Positions 54,076 through 62,441 of a stretch of 64,000 nucleotides of DNA are shown piece after piece (the first letter of the stretch is position 1; each line of letters begins with the position of its first letter). The notes beneath the pieces are model-generated. The model was given only the letters and a program-made list of their open reading frames with translations. It was not told the origin of the DNA and did not search any database. The translations under genes were made by a program, and so were the position numbers. Where the stretch lies: NCBI RefSeq assembly GCF_900188325.1, contig NZ_FZPD01000001.1, positions 496,001 to 560,000 of the forward strand. The letters are read 5' to 3'. The stretch comes from Ekhidna lutea (GTDB lineage: Bacteria; Bacteroidota; Bacteroidia; Cytophagales; Cyclobacteriaceae).

Positions 54076-54819
54076 ATGATGAATCTAGCCGTATTTATAG
54101 TTACAACTTTTCTTACGATCAGCCTATTTGCTCAAAGAGGGGTATCGCATAAATCATACGATGAACTACTTCAGAAATATGTTGATGAGGAAGGAATGGT
54201 TGATTACAAAGGGCTAAAGGCTGACCGTTCTAAGCTAAAATCCTATTTAAGTATACTTGAAAACAATCCTCCGCAAAAGTCCTGGACAAGAGATCAAAAA
54301 TTGGCTTATTGGATCAATGCATATAATGCTTTTACCCTTGAGCTGATTTTGGAACATTATCCGGTAGCTAGCATAAAAGATATTGGTTCTACAATTAAGA
54401 TACCGTTTGTCAGTACCGCATGGGATATCAAGTTTATCAATATCGGTGATGAAGAATATGACCTGAACAACCTCGAGCATGGAATTATACGAAAAGAATT
54501 TGACGAACCTCGAATTCATTTTGCCCTGGTTTGTGCAGCAGTTTCCTGTCCAAAATTGCAGAATCGTGCGTATACGCCTGAACAGCTTGATAGCCAGTTA
54601 ACTAAAGCGGCCAAAGAGTTTTTGGCAAATCCTGCTAAGAACGAATTCAAGAACTCAAATCAGGCCACTCTCTCCAAACTTTTCAATTGGTATGGAGGTG
54701 ACTTTAACAATAATGGTACACTGATTGAATACATCAATCAGTATTCTTCCACCAAGTTGAGCAAAGACGCAGATATTGAATGGAAAGATTATGATTGGGC
54801 GCTCAATGAACAGAAATAA
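54076..54819 (+). CDS. Exported DUF547 protein
   Basis: The 247-residue protein has a signal peptide (MMNLAVFIVTTFLTISLFAQ) and the DUF547 core: KLAYWINAYNAFTLELILEHYP, DLNNLEHGIIRKEFDEPRIHFALVCAAVSCP and LFNWYGGDF. Family knowledge: DUF547 has a conserved Cys and His that fit a thiol-hydrolase or transglutaminase-like fold, but no activity is proved. It ends with a terminator shared with ugd. No operon partners. Confidence 0.88.
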   Translation: MMNLAVFIVTTFLTISLFAQRGVSHKSYDELLQKYVDEEGMVDYKGLKADRSKLKSYLSILENNPPQKSWTRDQKLAYWINAYNAFTLELILEHYPVASIKDIGSTIKIPFVSTAWDIKFINIGDEEYDLNNLEHGIIRKEFDEPRIHFALVCAAVSCPKLQNRAYTPEQLDSQLTKAAKEFLANPAKNEFKNSNQATLSKLFNWYGGDFNNNGTLIEYINQYSSTKLSKDADIEWKDYDWALNEQK

Positions 54820-54844
54820 GTAGACATAAAAACACCAAAAAAAA

Positions 54845-54869
54845 ATGCCCAACCATCATGGTTGGGCAT
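54845..54869. terminator. Bidirectional terminator between DUF547 and ugd
   Basis: ATGCCCAACC and GGTTGGGCAT form a perfect 10-bp stem with a 5-base loop. A-rich and T-rich flanks (A-run before, T and A runs after) make it work in both directions. Confidence 0.93.
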
Positions 54870-54894
54870 TTTTAAAAAAAAAAGTTTATCGCTT

Positions 54895-56205
54895 TTACTT
54901 AACAATTCTTCTTCCGATGCTGTGGTATTCAAAACCGAGCTCTTCCATTTGTTGGAGGTCATAAAGGTTCCTACCGTCAAAGATCACTTTATTCTTTAAT
55001 GCTGAATTGATTTTGTCAAACTCAGGTGTCCTGAAAATAGGCCACTCAGTCATAATCATGAGTGCATCTGCATCTTTCAATGCATCATATTGATCATCTG
55101 CGAAATGAATATCATCTCCAAATACTCCTTTTACATTTTCCATAGCTTCAGGATCATATGCATTCACTTTTGCTCCAAGGCTCAAAAGTGTCTTGATGTT
55201 TTCAAGAGCTGGTGCTTCTCTGATGTCATCTGTGTATGGCTTAAAGGCCAGACCCCAAACAGCGATGGTTTTTCCTTTTAGATCACCACCAAAGTAATTT
55301 TTCAAAGGGTCTACTAACCTTTGTTTCTGGTTTTCATTGACTTCCATTACGGAATTAAGAATTCTGAAATCATAGTCTACTTCATTTGATGACCTGGCTA
55401 GGGCCTGAACATCTTTCGGAAAGCAGCTGCCACCATATCCGATTCCTGCAAACAAAAAACGATTCCCAATTCGTGTATCTGTTCCTATTCCTTTTCTCAC
55501 TTTATCTACATCTGCTCCAAGGAGCTCACATAGATTGGCGATTTCATTCATGAAGGTGATTTTTGTGGCTAAGAATGAATTTGCAGCATACTTAGTGAGC
55601 TCAGCAGAGCGTACATCCATGAAAATGATTGGGTTTCCTTGTCTTACAAATGGAGCATATAGCTTCTCCATTAGCTTAATCGACTTCTCTGATTCTGCTC
55701 CGATCACAACACGATCAGGTTTCATAAAGTCATCAACTGCCACACCTTCTCTAAGGAATTCAGGATTAGAAACCACTTCAAAATCCACCTTAGCTCCAGC
55801 TTTGACCTTAGCGGTTACTTTTTCAGCCGTTCCGACCGGGACTGTACTTTTATCAACTATCACCGTGTAGTCTTCCAGCATAGGGCCAAGATCCTCTGCT
55901 ACCCTAAGTACGTATTGCAAATCAGCTGACCCGTCCTCTCCAGGAGGAGTAGGAAGTGCAAGGAAGATTATTTGAGCTCCTTTGATACCTTCTTCGAGGC
56001 TAGTTGTGAACTCAAGACGCCCTTGTCTGATGTTCCTTTCAAAAAGAGCTTCCAAGCCGGGCTCATATATGGTGATTTGCTTATTGTTAAGCTTTTCTAC
56101 TTTCTTTTCATCAATGTCAATGCATGTAACATGATTGCCTGTTTCTGCAAAGCAGGTACCAGTTACCAATCCGACATACCCAGTTCCAACAACTGCTATT
56201 TTCAT
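54895..56205 (-). CDS. ugd: UDP-glucose 6-dehydrogenase
   Basis: Ugd oxidises UDP-glucose to UDP-glucuronate for surface polysaccharides. The 436-residue protein has the NAD site GTGYVGLVTG at the N-terminus, the NPEFLREG loop, and the catalytic Cys in GYGGSCFPKDV. The C-terminal third holds the FGD and YDPEA segments of the UDP-binding domain. It stands alone with its own promoter; no polysaccharide cluster is in the window. Confidence 0.96.
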   Translation of the reverse strand: MKIAVVGTGYVGLVTGTCFAETGNHVTCIDIDEKKVEKLNNKQITIYEPGLEALFERNIRQGRLEFTTSLEEGIKGAQIIFLALPTPPGEDGSADLQYVLRVAEDLGPMLEDYTVIVDKSTVPVGTAEKVTAKVKAGAKVDFEVVSNPEFLREGVAVDDFMKPDRVVIGAESEKSIKLMEKLYAPFVRQGNPIIFMDVRSAELTKYAANSFLATKITFMNEIANLCELLGADVDKVRKGIGTDTRIGNRFLFAGIGYGGSCFPKDVQALARSSNEVDYDFRILNSVMEVNENQKQRLVDPLKNYFGGDLKGKTIAVWGLAFKPYTDDIREAPALENIKTLLSLGAKVNAYDPEAMENVKGVFGDDIHFADDQYDALKDADALMIMTEWPIFRTPEFDKINSALKNKVIFDGRNLYDLQQMEELGFEYHSIGRRIVK

Positions 56206-56231
56206 AAGTATATAATTAATCTAAACGGGCG

Positions 56232-56239
56232 CAAAAGTA
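56232..56239 (-). promoter_or_regulatory. ugd promoter -7 element
   Basis: TACTTTTG on the minus strand, followed by CGCCC, about 27 bases before the ATG at 56205. A clear -33 TTTG was not seen. Confidence 0.5.
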
Positions 56240-56272
56240 ACGAGGGATTTTTAGATGGGAACAGGTTAATGT

Positions 56273-56303
56273 TATTTTTAGACGAACAAGATTAGTAATT
56301 TTG
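56273..56303 (+). promoter_or_regulatory. Promoter of the acyl-CoA dehydrogenase gene
   Basis: TAATTTTG (56296-56303), followed by CGTTCCC, with a T-run at 56273-56278 near the -33 position. About 31 bases before the ATG at 56335. Confidence 0.55.
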
Positions 56304-56334
56304 CGTTCCCAAATAAGCAAATATTAAAAACAGC

Positions 56335-57495
56335 ATGTCAACAGCAACGACCCAACCCGAGGAAGTGAATGAGAATAAGGAGATGATCGCCCAAATGGTA
56401 CGAGATTTTTGTGCCAAGGAAATAGAGCCTAACAAAATGAAGTGGGATGAATCACAAGAATTCCCAATTGAGACGTTTCGAAAAATGGGTGAATTAGGAT
56501 TGCTAGGGGTGCTGGTTCCTCAGGAATATGGTGGAGCTGGATTTGGCTACCATGAATATGTGACTGCAATCATAGAGTTGTCTAAGGTGGATGGGTCGAT
56601 TGGTCTTTCTATGGCTGCACACAATTCATTATGTACAGGTCACATCTTGCAGCATGGTAGTCAAGAACAGAAGAAAAAATATTTACCAAAACTGGCAACA
56701 GGTGAGTGGATAGGAGCCTGGGGGTTAACTGAGCCAAATACTGGTTCTGATGCTGGGAATATGAAGACTGTTGCTGAAAAAGATGGTGACGAGTGGGTTC
56801 TTAATGGCGCCAAGAATTTTATCACTCATGGAAATTCCGGAAATGTAGCTGTAGTAATTGCCCGGACCGGAGAGGCAGGCAAGTCAAGGAATGCTAGTGC
56901 ATTTATAGTGGAACGAACAAACCCTGGATTTAAACAAGGAAGAAAAGAGGACAAACTGGGGATGAGAGCTTCTGAAACCTCAGAGATGATCTTTGAAGAT
57001 TGCCGAATTCCTTCTGAAAACCTGATTGGTGAAGTGGGCCAGGGATTTGTCCAGGCACTAAAAGTTCTTGATGGAGGAAGAATATCAATCGCAGCATTAG
57101 GGTGTGGGATTGCTGAAGGAGCTCTTGAAGCGGCTATAGCCTATTCAAAGGAACGAGAACAATTTGGTAAACCAATATCAGCTTTCCAGGGCATATCATT
57201 CAAAATAGCAGACATGGCAATGAAAGTAGAAGCGGCAAAATTATTGACATATCAGTCTGCGGAACTTAAAAATCAAGGTAAGGATGTGAATCGTGAATCA
57301 GCAATGGCAAAGCTGTATTCTTCAGAAATAGCTGTTGAGGTAGCAAATGACGGAGTACAAATTTTTGGTGGATATGGATACACGAAAGACTATCCGGCCG
57401 AAAAGTACTATCGTGATGCTAAGCTTTGCACCATTGGTGAAGGAACATCAGAGATTCAAAAGGTTGTAATTGCTAGAACCTTATTGAATCAATAA
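56335..57495 (+). CDS. Acyl-CoA dehydrogenase
   Basis: This FAD enzyme catalyses the alpha,beta-dehydrogenation of an acyl-CoA in fatty-acid or branched-chain amino-acid breakdown. The 386-residue protein has the family blocks [32 protein letters not shown] and the C-terminal [19 protein letters not shown], whose Glu (in YPAEKYYRD) is the likely catalytic base. The FAD-binding TEPxxGSD and [10 protein letters not shown] segments are intact. Chain-length specificity cannot be read. It precedes rpsU by about 50 bases but rpsU has its own promoter. Confidence 0.95.
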   Translation: MSTATTQPEEVNENKEMIAQMVRDFCAKEIEPNKMKWDESQEFPIETFRKMGELGLLGVLVPQEYGGAGFGYHEYVTAIIELSKVDGSIGLSMAAHNSLCTGHILQHGSQEQKKKYLPKLATGEWIGAWGLTEPNTGSDAGNMKTVAEKDGDEWVLNGAKNFITHGNSGNVAVVIARTGEAGKSRNASAFIVERTNPGFKQGRKEDKLGMRASETSEMIFEDCRIPSENLIGEVGQGFVQALKVLDGGRISIAALGCGIAEGALEAAIAYSKEREQFGKPISAFQGISFKIADMAMKVEAAKLLTYQSAELKNQGKDVNRESAMAKLYSSEIAVEVANDGVQIFGGYGYTKDYPAEKYYRDAKLCTIGEGTSEIQKVVIARTLLNQ

Positions 57496-57526
57496 TTGTA
57501 ATGCATAAAAAATGCTGCTATATTTG
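57495..57526 (+). promoter_or_regulatory. rpsU promoter
   Basis: TTG (57496-57498), 20 bases, TATATTTG (57519-57526), followed by CGG. The element lies just after the acyl-CoA dehydrogenase stop codon, about 22 bases before the rpsU ATG. Confidence 0.65.
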
Positions 57527-57547
57527 CGGCCCATTAAAAATTCTGAA

Positions 57548-57742
57548 ATGTTAATAATCAACGTTAAAGAGAACGAGTCAATAGACCGAGCACTTAAAAG
57601 ATTCAAGAAGAAATTCGAGAAGACTGGCGTACTTAGAGAGCTAAGATCTAGAACCCACTTCAAAAAGCCTTCAGTTGCTAGAAGAGAAGAGGTTATCAAA
57701 GCAAGGTATATCCAGCAAATCAGAGACGAGGAAAATAAATAG
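57548..57742 (+). CDS. rpsU: 30S ribosomal protein S21
   Basis: bS21 binds near the 3' end of 16S rRNA and in Bacteroidota helps hide the anti-Shine-Dalgarno sequence. The 64-residue protein begins MLIINVKENESIDRALKRF and keeps the FKKKFEKTGVLRELRSR core. The start is the ATG at 57548; a longer frame from 57512 is not conserved. The 25 bases upstream have no AGGAGG-type site. Studies of the phylum report strong Shine-Dalgarno sites before bS21 and/or bS18 genes in many members; this gene lacks one. It leads the rpsU-Xer-hpf cluster. Confidence 0.95.
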   Translation: MLIINVKENESIDRALKRFKKKFEKTGVLRELRSRTHFKKPSVARREEVIKARYIQQIRDEENK

Positions 57743-57790
57743 CCTCATCTCCTTCTTCTTCACCTAAGATTTTAATAAGTTTAGTATTCA

Positions 57791-57806
57791 TCCCGAAATA
57801 TCGGGA
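57791..57806. repeat. TCCCGA-N4-TCGGGA palindrome before the xer gene
   Basis: TCCCGAAATATCGGGA is a perfect palindrome that overlaps a possible ATG at 57806. A related one lies at 14644. The next in-frame ATG is 57818. Confidence 0.55.
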
Positions 57807-57817
57807 TGGTGCTGCTT

Positions 57818-58693
57818 ATGGTGGAGACCTTCCTAAAATATCTTTCCTTCGAAAAACGCTACAGTCCCCACACTGTACAGGCTTATCGGAAAGATTTACT
57901 ACAGTTTTCAGAATTCATTCTTGCGGAATTTGAAATTAGCGACTTGTTGGAAGTCAAGCACATTCAAATTCGAGGTTGGGTTGTTTCTTTAATGGATTTA
58001 GGAATATCAGCTAAATCTGTAAATAGAAAAATTGCTACCCTAAAATCCTTCTACAAATTTCTGTTGGGGAGAGAGTACATTGAACAGAATCCAGCAGCCC
58101 AGATTAAACCCTTAAAAACCAAGAAGGAGCTCCCGACTTTTGTTAAGGAAGATGAGATAACCAATCTTTTGGATCGAATCGAATTTTCAGATGATTTTGC
58201 TGGTCAGCGCGATAAGCTATTACTTGAATTACTGTACTCTACTGGAATACGATTGGCCGAACTCCAGGGTCTTAAGGAGACAGATGTTAATTTTTATGAA
58301 AATACGATTCGAGTATTAGGAAAAAGGAATAAAGAACGTATCATACCGGTTGGAAATTCGTTAGTACAATTAATACGAATCTATCAAAACCAAAAAGATC
58401 AAATGGGCATTAGTGGGGATATATTATTGGTTACAGATGCCGGAACTCCTCTATACCCAATGTTCATATACCGTAAGGTCAAAAAGTACCTAAGTGCGGT
58501 TACTACGCTTAGCAAAAAGAGTCCTCATGTACTGAGACACACTTTTGCAACTCATTTATTAAACAAAGGGGCAGACTTGAATGCTGTGAAGGATTTACTG
58601 GGTCACACCAGTTTAGCAGCAACACAGGTCTATACCCACAATTCAATAGATAAGCTTAAGGCTGCCTTTGATCAGGCACACCCTAAAGCTTAA
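57818..58693 (+). CDS. Tyrosine recombinase XerC/XerD
   Basis: This housekeeping recombinase resolves chromosome dimers at dif. The 291-residue protein from the ATG at 57818 (MVETFLKYLSFEKRYSPHT) is preceded by an ATG at 57806 inside a palindrome. The core-binding domain (about 1-90) and catalytic domain have the Arg in YSTGIRLAELQGL, the HxxR pair in HVLRHTFATHLL, and the Tyr nucleophile in AATQVYTHNSIDK. The position between rpsU and hpf is conserved in Bacteroidota and argues against a mobile integrase. Confidence 0.94.
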   Translation: MVETFLKYLSFEKRYSPHTVQAYRKDLLQFSEFILAEFEISDLLEVKHIQIRGWVVSLMDLGISAKSVNRKIATLKSFYKFLLGREYIEQNPAAQIKPLKTKKELPTFVKEDEITNLLDRIEFSDDFAGQRDKLLLELLYSTGIRLAELQGLKETDVNFYENTIRVLGKRNKERIIPVGNSLVQLIRIYQNQKDQMGISGDILLVTDAGTPLYPMFIYRKVKKYLSAVTTLSKKSPHVLRHTFATHLLNKGADLNAVKDLLGHTSLAATQVYTHNSIDKLKAAFDQAHPKA

Positions 58694-58722
58694 TGTATAA
58701 CCTTTTAAACGTGACAGACATG

Positions 58723-59019
58723 AAGTTACAGATGCATTCCATTCACTTCGACGCAGACGCTAAGCTGCTCGATTTTATCCAGAAAAAAGTTGATAAACTT
58801 GAGACTTTTTATGACAGAATCATCGACGGGGAGGTATTTCTCCGAGTTGAAAAAGACGATTCCAAGGAAAATAAAATCGTAGAGATTAAACTGAATGGTC
58901 CGAAAAACCAGTTTTTCTCGAAGGAAAAGTCACGCTCATTTGAGGCAGGTGCAGACGCTGCGGTTGAAGCCCTCAGGCGACAGCTTAAAAAACATAAAGA
59001 GAAAGTATTGGCGCATTAA
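58723..59019 (+). CDS. hpf: Ribosome hibernation promoting factor (short form)
   Basis: HPF binds in the decoding region of idle ribosomes. The likely start is the ATG at 58723 (MKLQMHSIHFDADAKLLDFI), giving 98 residues; an ATG at 58693 overlaps the xer stop codon (TAATG) and could be used through coupling. The protein is the short form without the C-terminal dimer domain. The core LLDFIQKKVDKL and the C-terminal AVEALRRQLKKHKEK are typical. A terminator follows directly, with no tuf or tRNA genes behind. Confidence 0.9.
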   Translation, partial: KLQMHSIHFDADAKLLDFIQKKVDKLETFYDRIIDGEVFLRVEKDDSKENKIVEIKLNGPKNQFFSKEKSRSFEAGADAAVEALRRQLKKHKEKVLAH

Positions 59020-59036
59020 GTAACAACATAAACCCA

Positions 59037-59087
59037 AATAAAAAGCCCCATCTGCAATTGCGGATGGGGCTTTTTATTTATTCTTTT
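59037..59087. terminator. Bidirectional terminator after hpf
   Basis: AAAAAGCCCCATC and GATGGGGCTTTTT form a strong stem with an inner TGCA/CGG segment. It serves hpf on + and the redoxin-like gene (ending at 59091) on -. Confidence 0.92.
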
Positions 59088-59090
59088 AAA

Positions 59091-59726
59091 TTAGCTTTTC
59101 CATTTGATCGTGCAGCCGATCGCTCTCTTTTCCGTAATTTCAGGCGACTTCCCTGCCATAACTGCATCAATCGCATCTTCAACATAAGTTTCTGAAACAT
59201 CAGATGGGTCATTAGGGCTGTTATCAATTGCACCAATAAACTCAACCTTATATTTATCATTAGCTTCCTTGCTTAAAACATAGACATGAGGCGTTTTTGT
59301 AGCACCAAATGCTTTAGCAACCTCCTGACTGTCGTCTCTAAGATATGGAAAGGTATAGCCTTTATTTTTCGCTCTTTTTTTCATTTCATCCATGGTGTCA
59401 CCTGGCTGCTGAGAAACATCATTTGGATTGATAGCAATAACAGGGAAACCTTGGGCTGCATATTTTTTGTCCAGATCCACAATACGGGATTCATATGCTT
59501 TTGCGTAAGGGCAGGTGTTGCACGTGAAAATGACAACAAATCCCTTAGCATCAGAATAGTCAGACATTGACACCATTTTCCCATCGATGTTGGGGAGTTT
59601 AAAATCTTTGGCGTAATCACCAACGTCATAACCAGCCACTGGTTCAGACGCATTCATAAAAAGGACAGCAACAACAGCCATCACTCCCACGAGTAAAATA
59701 AAAGTTCGTTTCATGGTTTTAGACAT
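59091..59726 (-). CDS. Exported redoxin-like thiol protein
   Basis: The 211-residue protein has an N-terminal membrane segment that may be a signal peptide (about 6-28) and a thioredoxin-fold redoxin/AhpC-TSA domain. The Cys pair is in VIFTCNTCPYAKAYES. The cis-Pro loop is in ATKTPHVYVL. It likely works in the periplasm as a reductase or peroxidase-like protein. It is 3 bases downstream of a TlpA-like gene. Confidence 0.88.
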   Translation of the reverse strand: MSKTMKRTFILLVGVMAVVAVLFMNASEPVAGYDVGDYAKDFKLPNIDGKMVSMSDYSDAKGFVVIFTCNTCPYAKAYESRIVDLDKKYAAQGFPVIAINPNDVSQQPGDTMDEMKKRAKNKGYTFPYLRDDSQEVAKAFGATKTPHVYVLSKEANDKYKVEFIGAIDNSPNDPSDVSETYVEDAIDAVMAGKSPEITEKRAIGCTIKWKS

Positions 59727-59729
59727 TGA

Positions 59730-60200
59730 TTAATTCAAATATTTTTTAACAGTTTTCTCTAGTTCTTCTTTTGTAAACGCTTTTTCATGGAAATACGTTT
59801 TCCCAAGGTCAGTAACAAATAATGTTGCAGGTATTGCTCCGGACCATTCCTGGCTAACCTTTCCCATATAGTCATCCGGATCTTTCTCATCCAGGAAGAG
59901 AACATCCGATTGTAAGGATTTTTTGCTTACAAATTTTTGCACCCTTTCCAGCTCATTCTGAAAATCGATACTTACAAGGTAAACCTTGACATTATTATTG
60001 TTCGATTCTAAATTATCAAAATGTGGTAATTCTTTGATACACGGCCCACACCATGTTGCCCAAAAATTAAAAACAGTTAAAGGTGCTTCAGTGTATAGCA
60101 TCTTTTTTTGCAGGTCTGAAAACTTCACCACTTCAACATTTTGAGCGGATAGTTGCAATGAGATCAACACGAAGATTGTAAAAATTGCTTTCTTCATCAT
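59730..60200 (-). CDS. TlpA-like thioredoxin-fold protein
   Basis: The 156-residue protein has a signal peptide (MMKKAIFTIFVLISLQLSAQ) and the thioredoxin motif WATWCGPCIKELPHF. Family knowledge: TlpA/ResA-type proteins reduce periplasmic disulfides, for example on cytochrome c. The cis-Pro appears in GAIPATLFV. The gene starts the pair with the redoxin-like gene. Confidence 0.92.
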   Translation of the reverse strand: MMKKAIFTIFVLISLQLSAQNVEVVKFSDLQKKMLYTEAPLTVFNFWATWCGPCIKELPHFDNLESNNNNVKVYLVSIDFQNELERVQKFVSKKSLQSDVLFLDEKDPDDYMGKVSQEWSGAIPATLFVTDLGKTYFHEKAFTKEELEKTVKKYLN

Positions 60201-60599
60201 TCTACATACGAAATTACTATAATCAGGTTTTTTAGAAGTCCTGCTGTTTTTTTAAATTGAACAAATCATAGATGATCATTCGAATTTACCATCATGAATC
60301 GCCATATGACGCATGACATGTCATATTCTAAAGAATGAACTTGGTAATACAGTAATTTCACGAGTAGCAGCAGTAATTGCCAGTTACGAAAATTCTCGAT
60401 TTAGCAGATACCAGGCCTCCAAATGATTCTAGTTAAACTTATCCACAAAACCGACCACTTATCCACAATTATTTACTGATTCATTGTAATTAATTGACAA
60501 TCAATTAATTATGAATAATTATGAATAATTTCATTTTGTTGATAACTATAGATGAATGCATTTAAAACACTGAATACCAGCAGCTTATCAGATGATAAA
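60201..60599. other. AT-rich intergenic region, candidate chromosomal origin
   Basis: This is the longest gene-free stretch in the window. Two exact DnaA boxes TTATCCACA lie at 60439-60447 and 60459-60467, 20 bp apart in the same orientation; TGTTGATAA (60537-60545) is a reverse box with one mismatch. Between them are a 10-bp inverted repeat (TAATTAATTG at 60487, CAATTAATTA at 60502) and a tandem repeat of ATGAATAATT (60511-60530), which could be the unwinding element. Upstream is a 12-base palindrome ATGACATGTCAT (60314-60325) inside an ATATGAC/GTCATAT repeat. No protein-coding frame was seen. Origin function is inference. Confidence 0.5.
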
Positions 60600-62393
60600 T
60601 TATTCAGCAGTTTGTCTTATCAGCTTTTTACGATAAGCATTGAATATGCGTGACTTTGAAATAAAACCAACATATTTTCCATTATCGATAACTGGCAAAT
60701 TCCATGCTTGGGTGACTTCAAACTTATTCATCACCGATTGCATTTTTTCTTGAGGTGAAACTCTTGCAGGAGGTTTCTGCATTATCGTTTTTACAATCAC
60801 GTTTTGCCTGGATTCATCATCAAACATCATCTCCCTGATATCATCAAGGGTTACAATTCCTTCAAGTTCCTTTTGATCATTCACTACTGGGAATATGTTT
60901 CTTTTACTCTTCATAACCAGACTAACCAGATCATTAAGAGTTGCTTCAGGATGAATGATTAATAAGTCTTTCTCTACTATTTTCTTGAGGTCAATCAAAC
61001 TCAGGACAATTTGATCTTTATCGTACTGGATTAGATCACCCGTTTCAATCAATCGCTTTGTATAGATGCTATGCTTTTCGAAATATGAAATGGTGCTGAA
61101 TGAGATAGCCGATACAAGCATCAACGGAACGAACAATTCATAACCGCTGGTGATCTCGGCGATAAGGAATATTGCGGTAAGTGGAGCGTGTAAAACACCA
61201 CTCATAACTCCACACATTCCTACTAACGTAAAATTGCTTGTACTTAAAGAGGTATTAAGAAGTGAATTGGAAGTAGTGCTAAATACAAATCCAGATAGGC
61301 CTCCCATGAATAATGACGGTGCAAATATTCCTCCACTACCTCCTGCGCCGATGGTCAATGCTGTAGCCATTGGCTTAACTAGCAGAATGAGGATTAGGAA
61401 GATTATTATTGAAGCCTGATACTCTGAAAATTCATAAAGAAAGCTATGATGAAAGACATCAGCAGTGTTACCCACTAGCAAACTTTTGATCGTGTCGTAT
61501 CCTTCTCCATATATGGGTGGAAAAGTAAGGATGATTAAAGCCAATGAAAGACCACCAACTGCTGCTCTTCCAAAGTCGTTCTTAAGCTTTTTGATCCCCC
61601 CCTCAAATACGTACATAATTCGAGTAAAGTAAAGTGATATCAGGCCACAAGCTGCTCCAAAAATCAGGTAATAACCCGTCTCACCAGCTATAAAGCTTTC
61701 TGTTAGTTTGAATGAAAACAAAATGTCCTCGCCTAACAAAACAAGCGCTACCAGTTGCCCACAGACAGAGGCAATTAATAATGGAATGAATCGACTTATT
61801 TTGACCTCAGTGAGAATAACTTCCATGGCGAATATGACACCCGTCACTGGTGAGTTAAAGATGGCGGAAATTGCTCCGGCAGCCCCGCACCCAAGAAGCA
61901 CAGTTCTGTTTTTATAACCCAGGTGAAAAAGCTTGGCCAGGTTTGATCCAATGGCCGATCCGGTAACAACAATTGGTGCCTCCAGGCCTACAGACCCACC
62001 AAAACCAACTGTAATTGCACTCGTGACCATCCTGGAGTACATTCTGGTCCGTCTCATAATACTCGAGTTCTTGGAAATCGAATATAGTATTTGAGTGATT
62101 CCATGTCCAAGGCTTTCTTTGAATAGATACTTAGCTACAAAAACGGTAAGAAGAATCCCGACAAGCGGATAGCCCAGGTATAGATAGTTAAAGCCGAAGA
62201 GGTTTAAATTGAGTTCCAGGTAGTGAATGATAGCATGTACTGCGCTTTTAAGAATAACTGCTGCAAGACCTGAAAAAAGACCTATCAGGCCGGCGGTAAT
62301 GAGCAAAAAGTTATTATCACTGATATGCTTAATACGCCATACCAGAAACTTCATCATTACAGTACTGAAGGTGCCTTTACTTTGGTTAGCCAT
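60600..62393 (-). CDS. ClC-family chloride channel/transporter with CBS domains
   Basis: The 597-residue protein has about ten membrane helices (35-450) with ClC selectivity motifs: GGSVGLEAPIVVTGS, whose Glu is in the gating position (GREGP in E. coli ClC), and GAGGSGGIFAPSLFMGG. Two cytosolic CBS domains follow (about 470-590, with KSKRNIFPVVND and VTQAWNLPVIDN). CBS domains may sense nucleotides. Whether it is a channel or a Cl-/H+ exchanger is not clear; the residue equal to Glu203 is unsure. It stands next to the candidate origin. Confidence 0.94.
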   Translation of the reverse strand: MANQSKGTFSTVMMKFLVWRIKHISDNNFLLITAGLIGLFSGLAAVILKSAVHAIIHYLELNLNLFGFNYLYLGYPLVGILLTVFVAKYLFKESLGHGITQILYSISKNSSIMRRTRMYSRMVTSAITVGFGGSVGLEAPIVVTGSAIGSNLAKLFHLGYKNRTVLLGCGAAGAISAIFNSPVTGVIFAMEVILTEVKISRFIPLLIASVCGQLVALVLLGEDILFSFKLTESFIAGETGYYLIFGAACGLISLYFTRIMYVFEGGIKKLKNDFGRAAVGGLSLALIILTFPPIYGEGYDTIKSLLVGNTADVFHHSFLYEFSEYQASIIIFLILILLVKPMATALTIGAGGSGGIFAPSLFMGGLSGFVFSTTSNSLLNTSLSTSNFTLVGMCGVMSGVLHAPLTAIFLIAEITSGYELFVPLMLVSAISFSTISYFEKHSIYTKRLIETGDLIQYDKDQIVLSLIDLKKIVEKDLLIIHPEATLNDLVSLVMKSKRNIFPVVNDQKELEGIVTLDDIREMMFDDESRQNVIVKTIMQKPPARVSPQEKMQSVMNKFEVTQAWNLPVIDNGKYVGFISKSRIFNAYRKKLIRQTAE

Positions 62394-62406
62394 TATTAAT
62401 TTGAAG

Positions 62407-62436
62407 CAAAGGTATACCTAAGATCCAGCCTGCAAA
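62407..62436 (-). promoter_or_regulatory. ClC gene promoter
   Basis: On the minus strand TTTG (62433-62436), 18 bases, then TACCTTTG (62407-62414) and C. The ATG is about 14 bases downstream. Confidence 0.7.
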
Positions 62437-62441
62437 AAGCA

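Noticed and set aside
57818-58693. Tyrosine recombinase as a mobile-element integrase
   Set aside because: The conserved rpsU-xer-hpf order and lack of attachment sites or cargo genes fit the housekeeping XerC/D.
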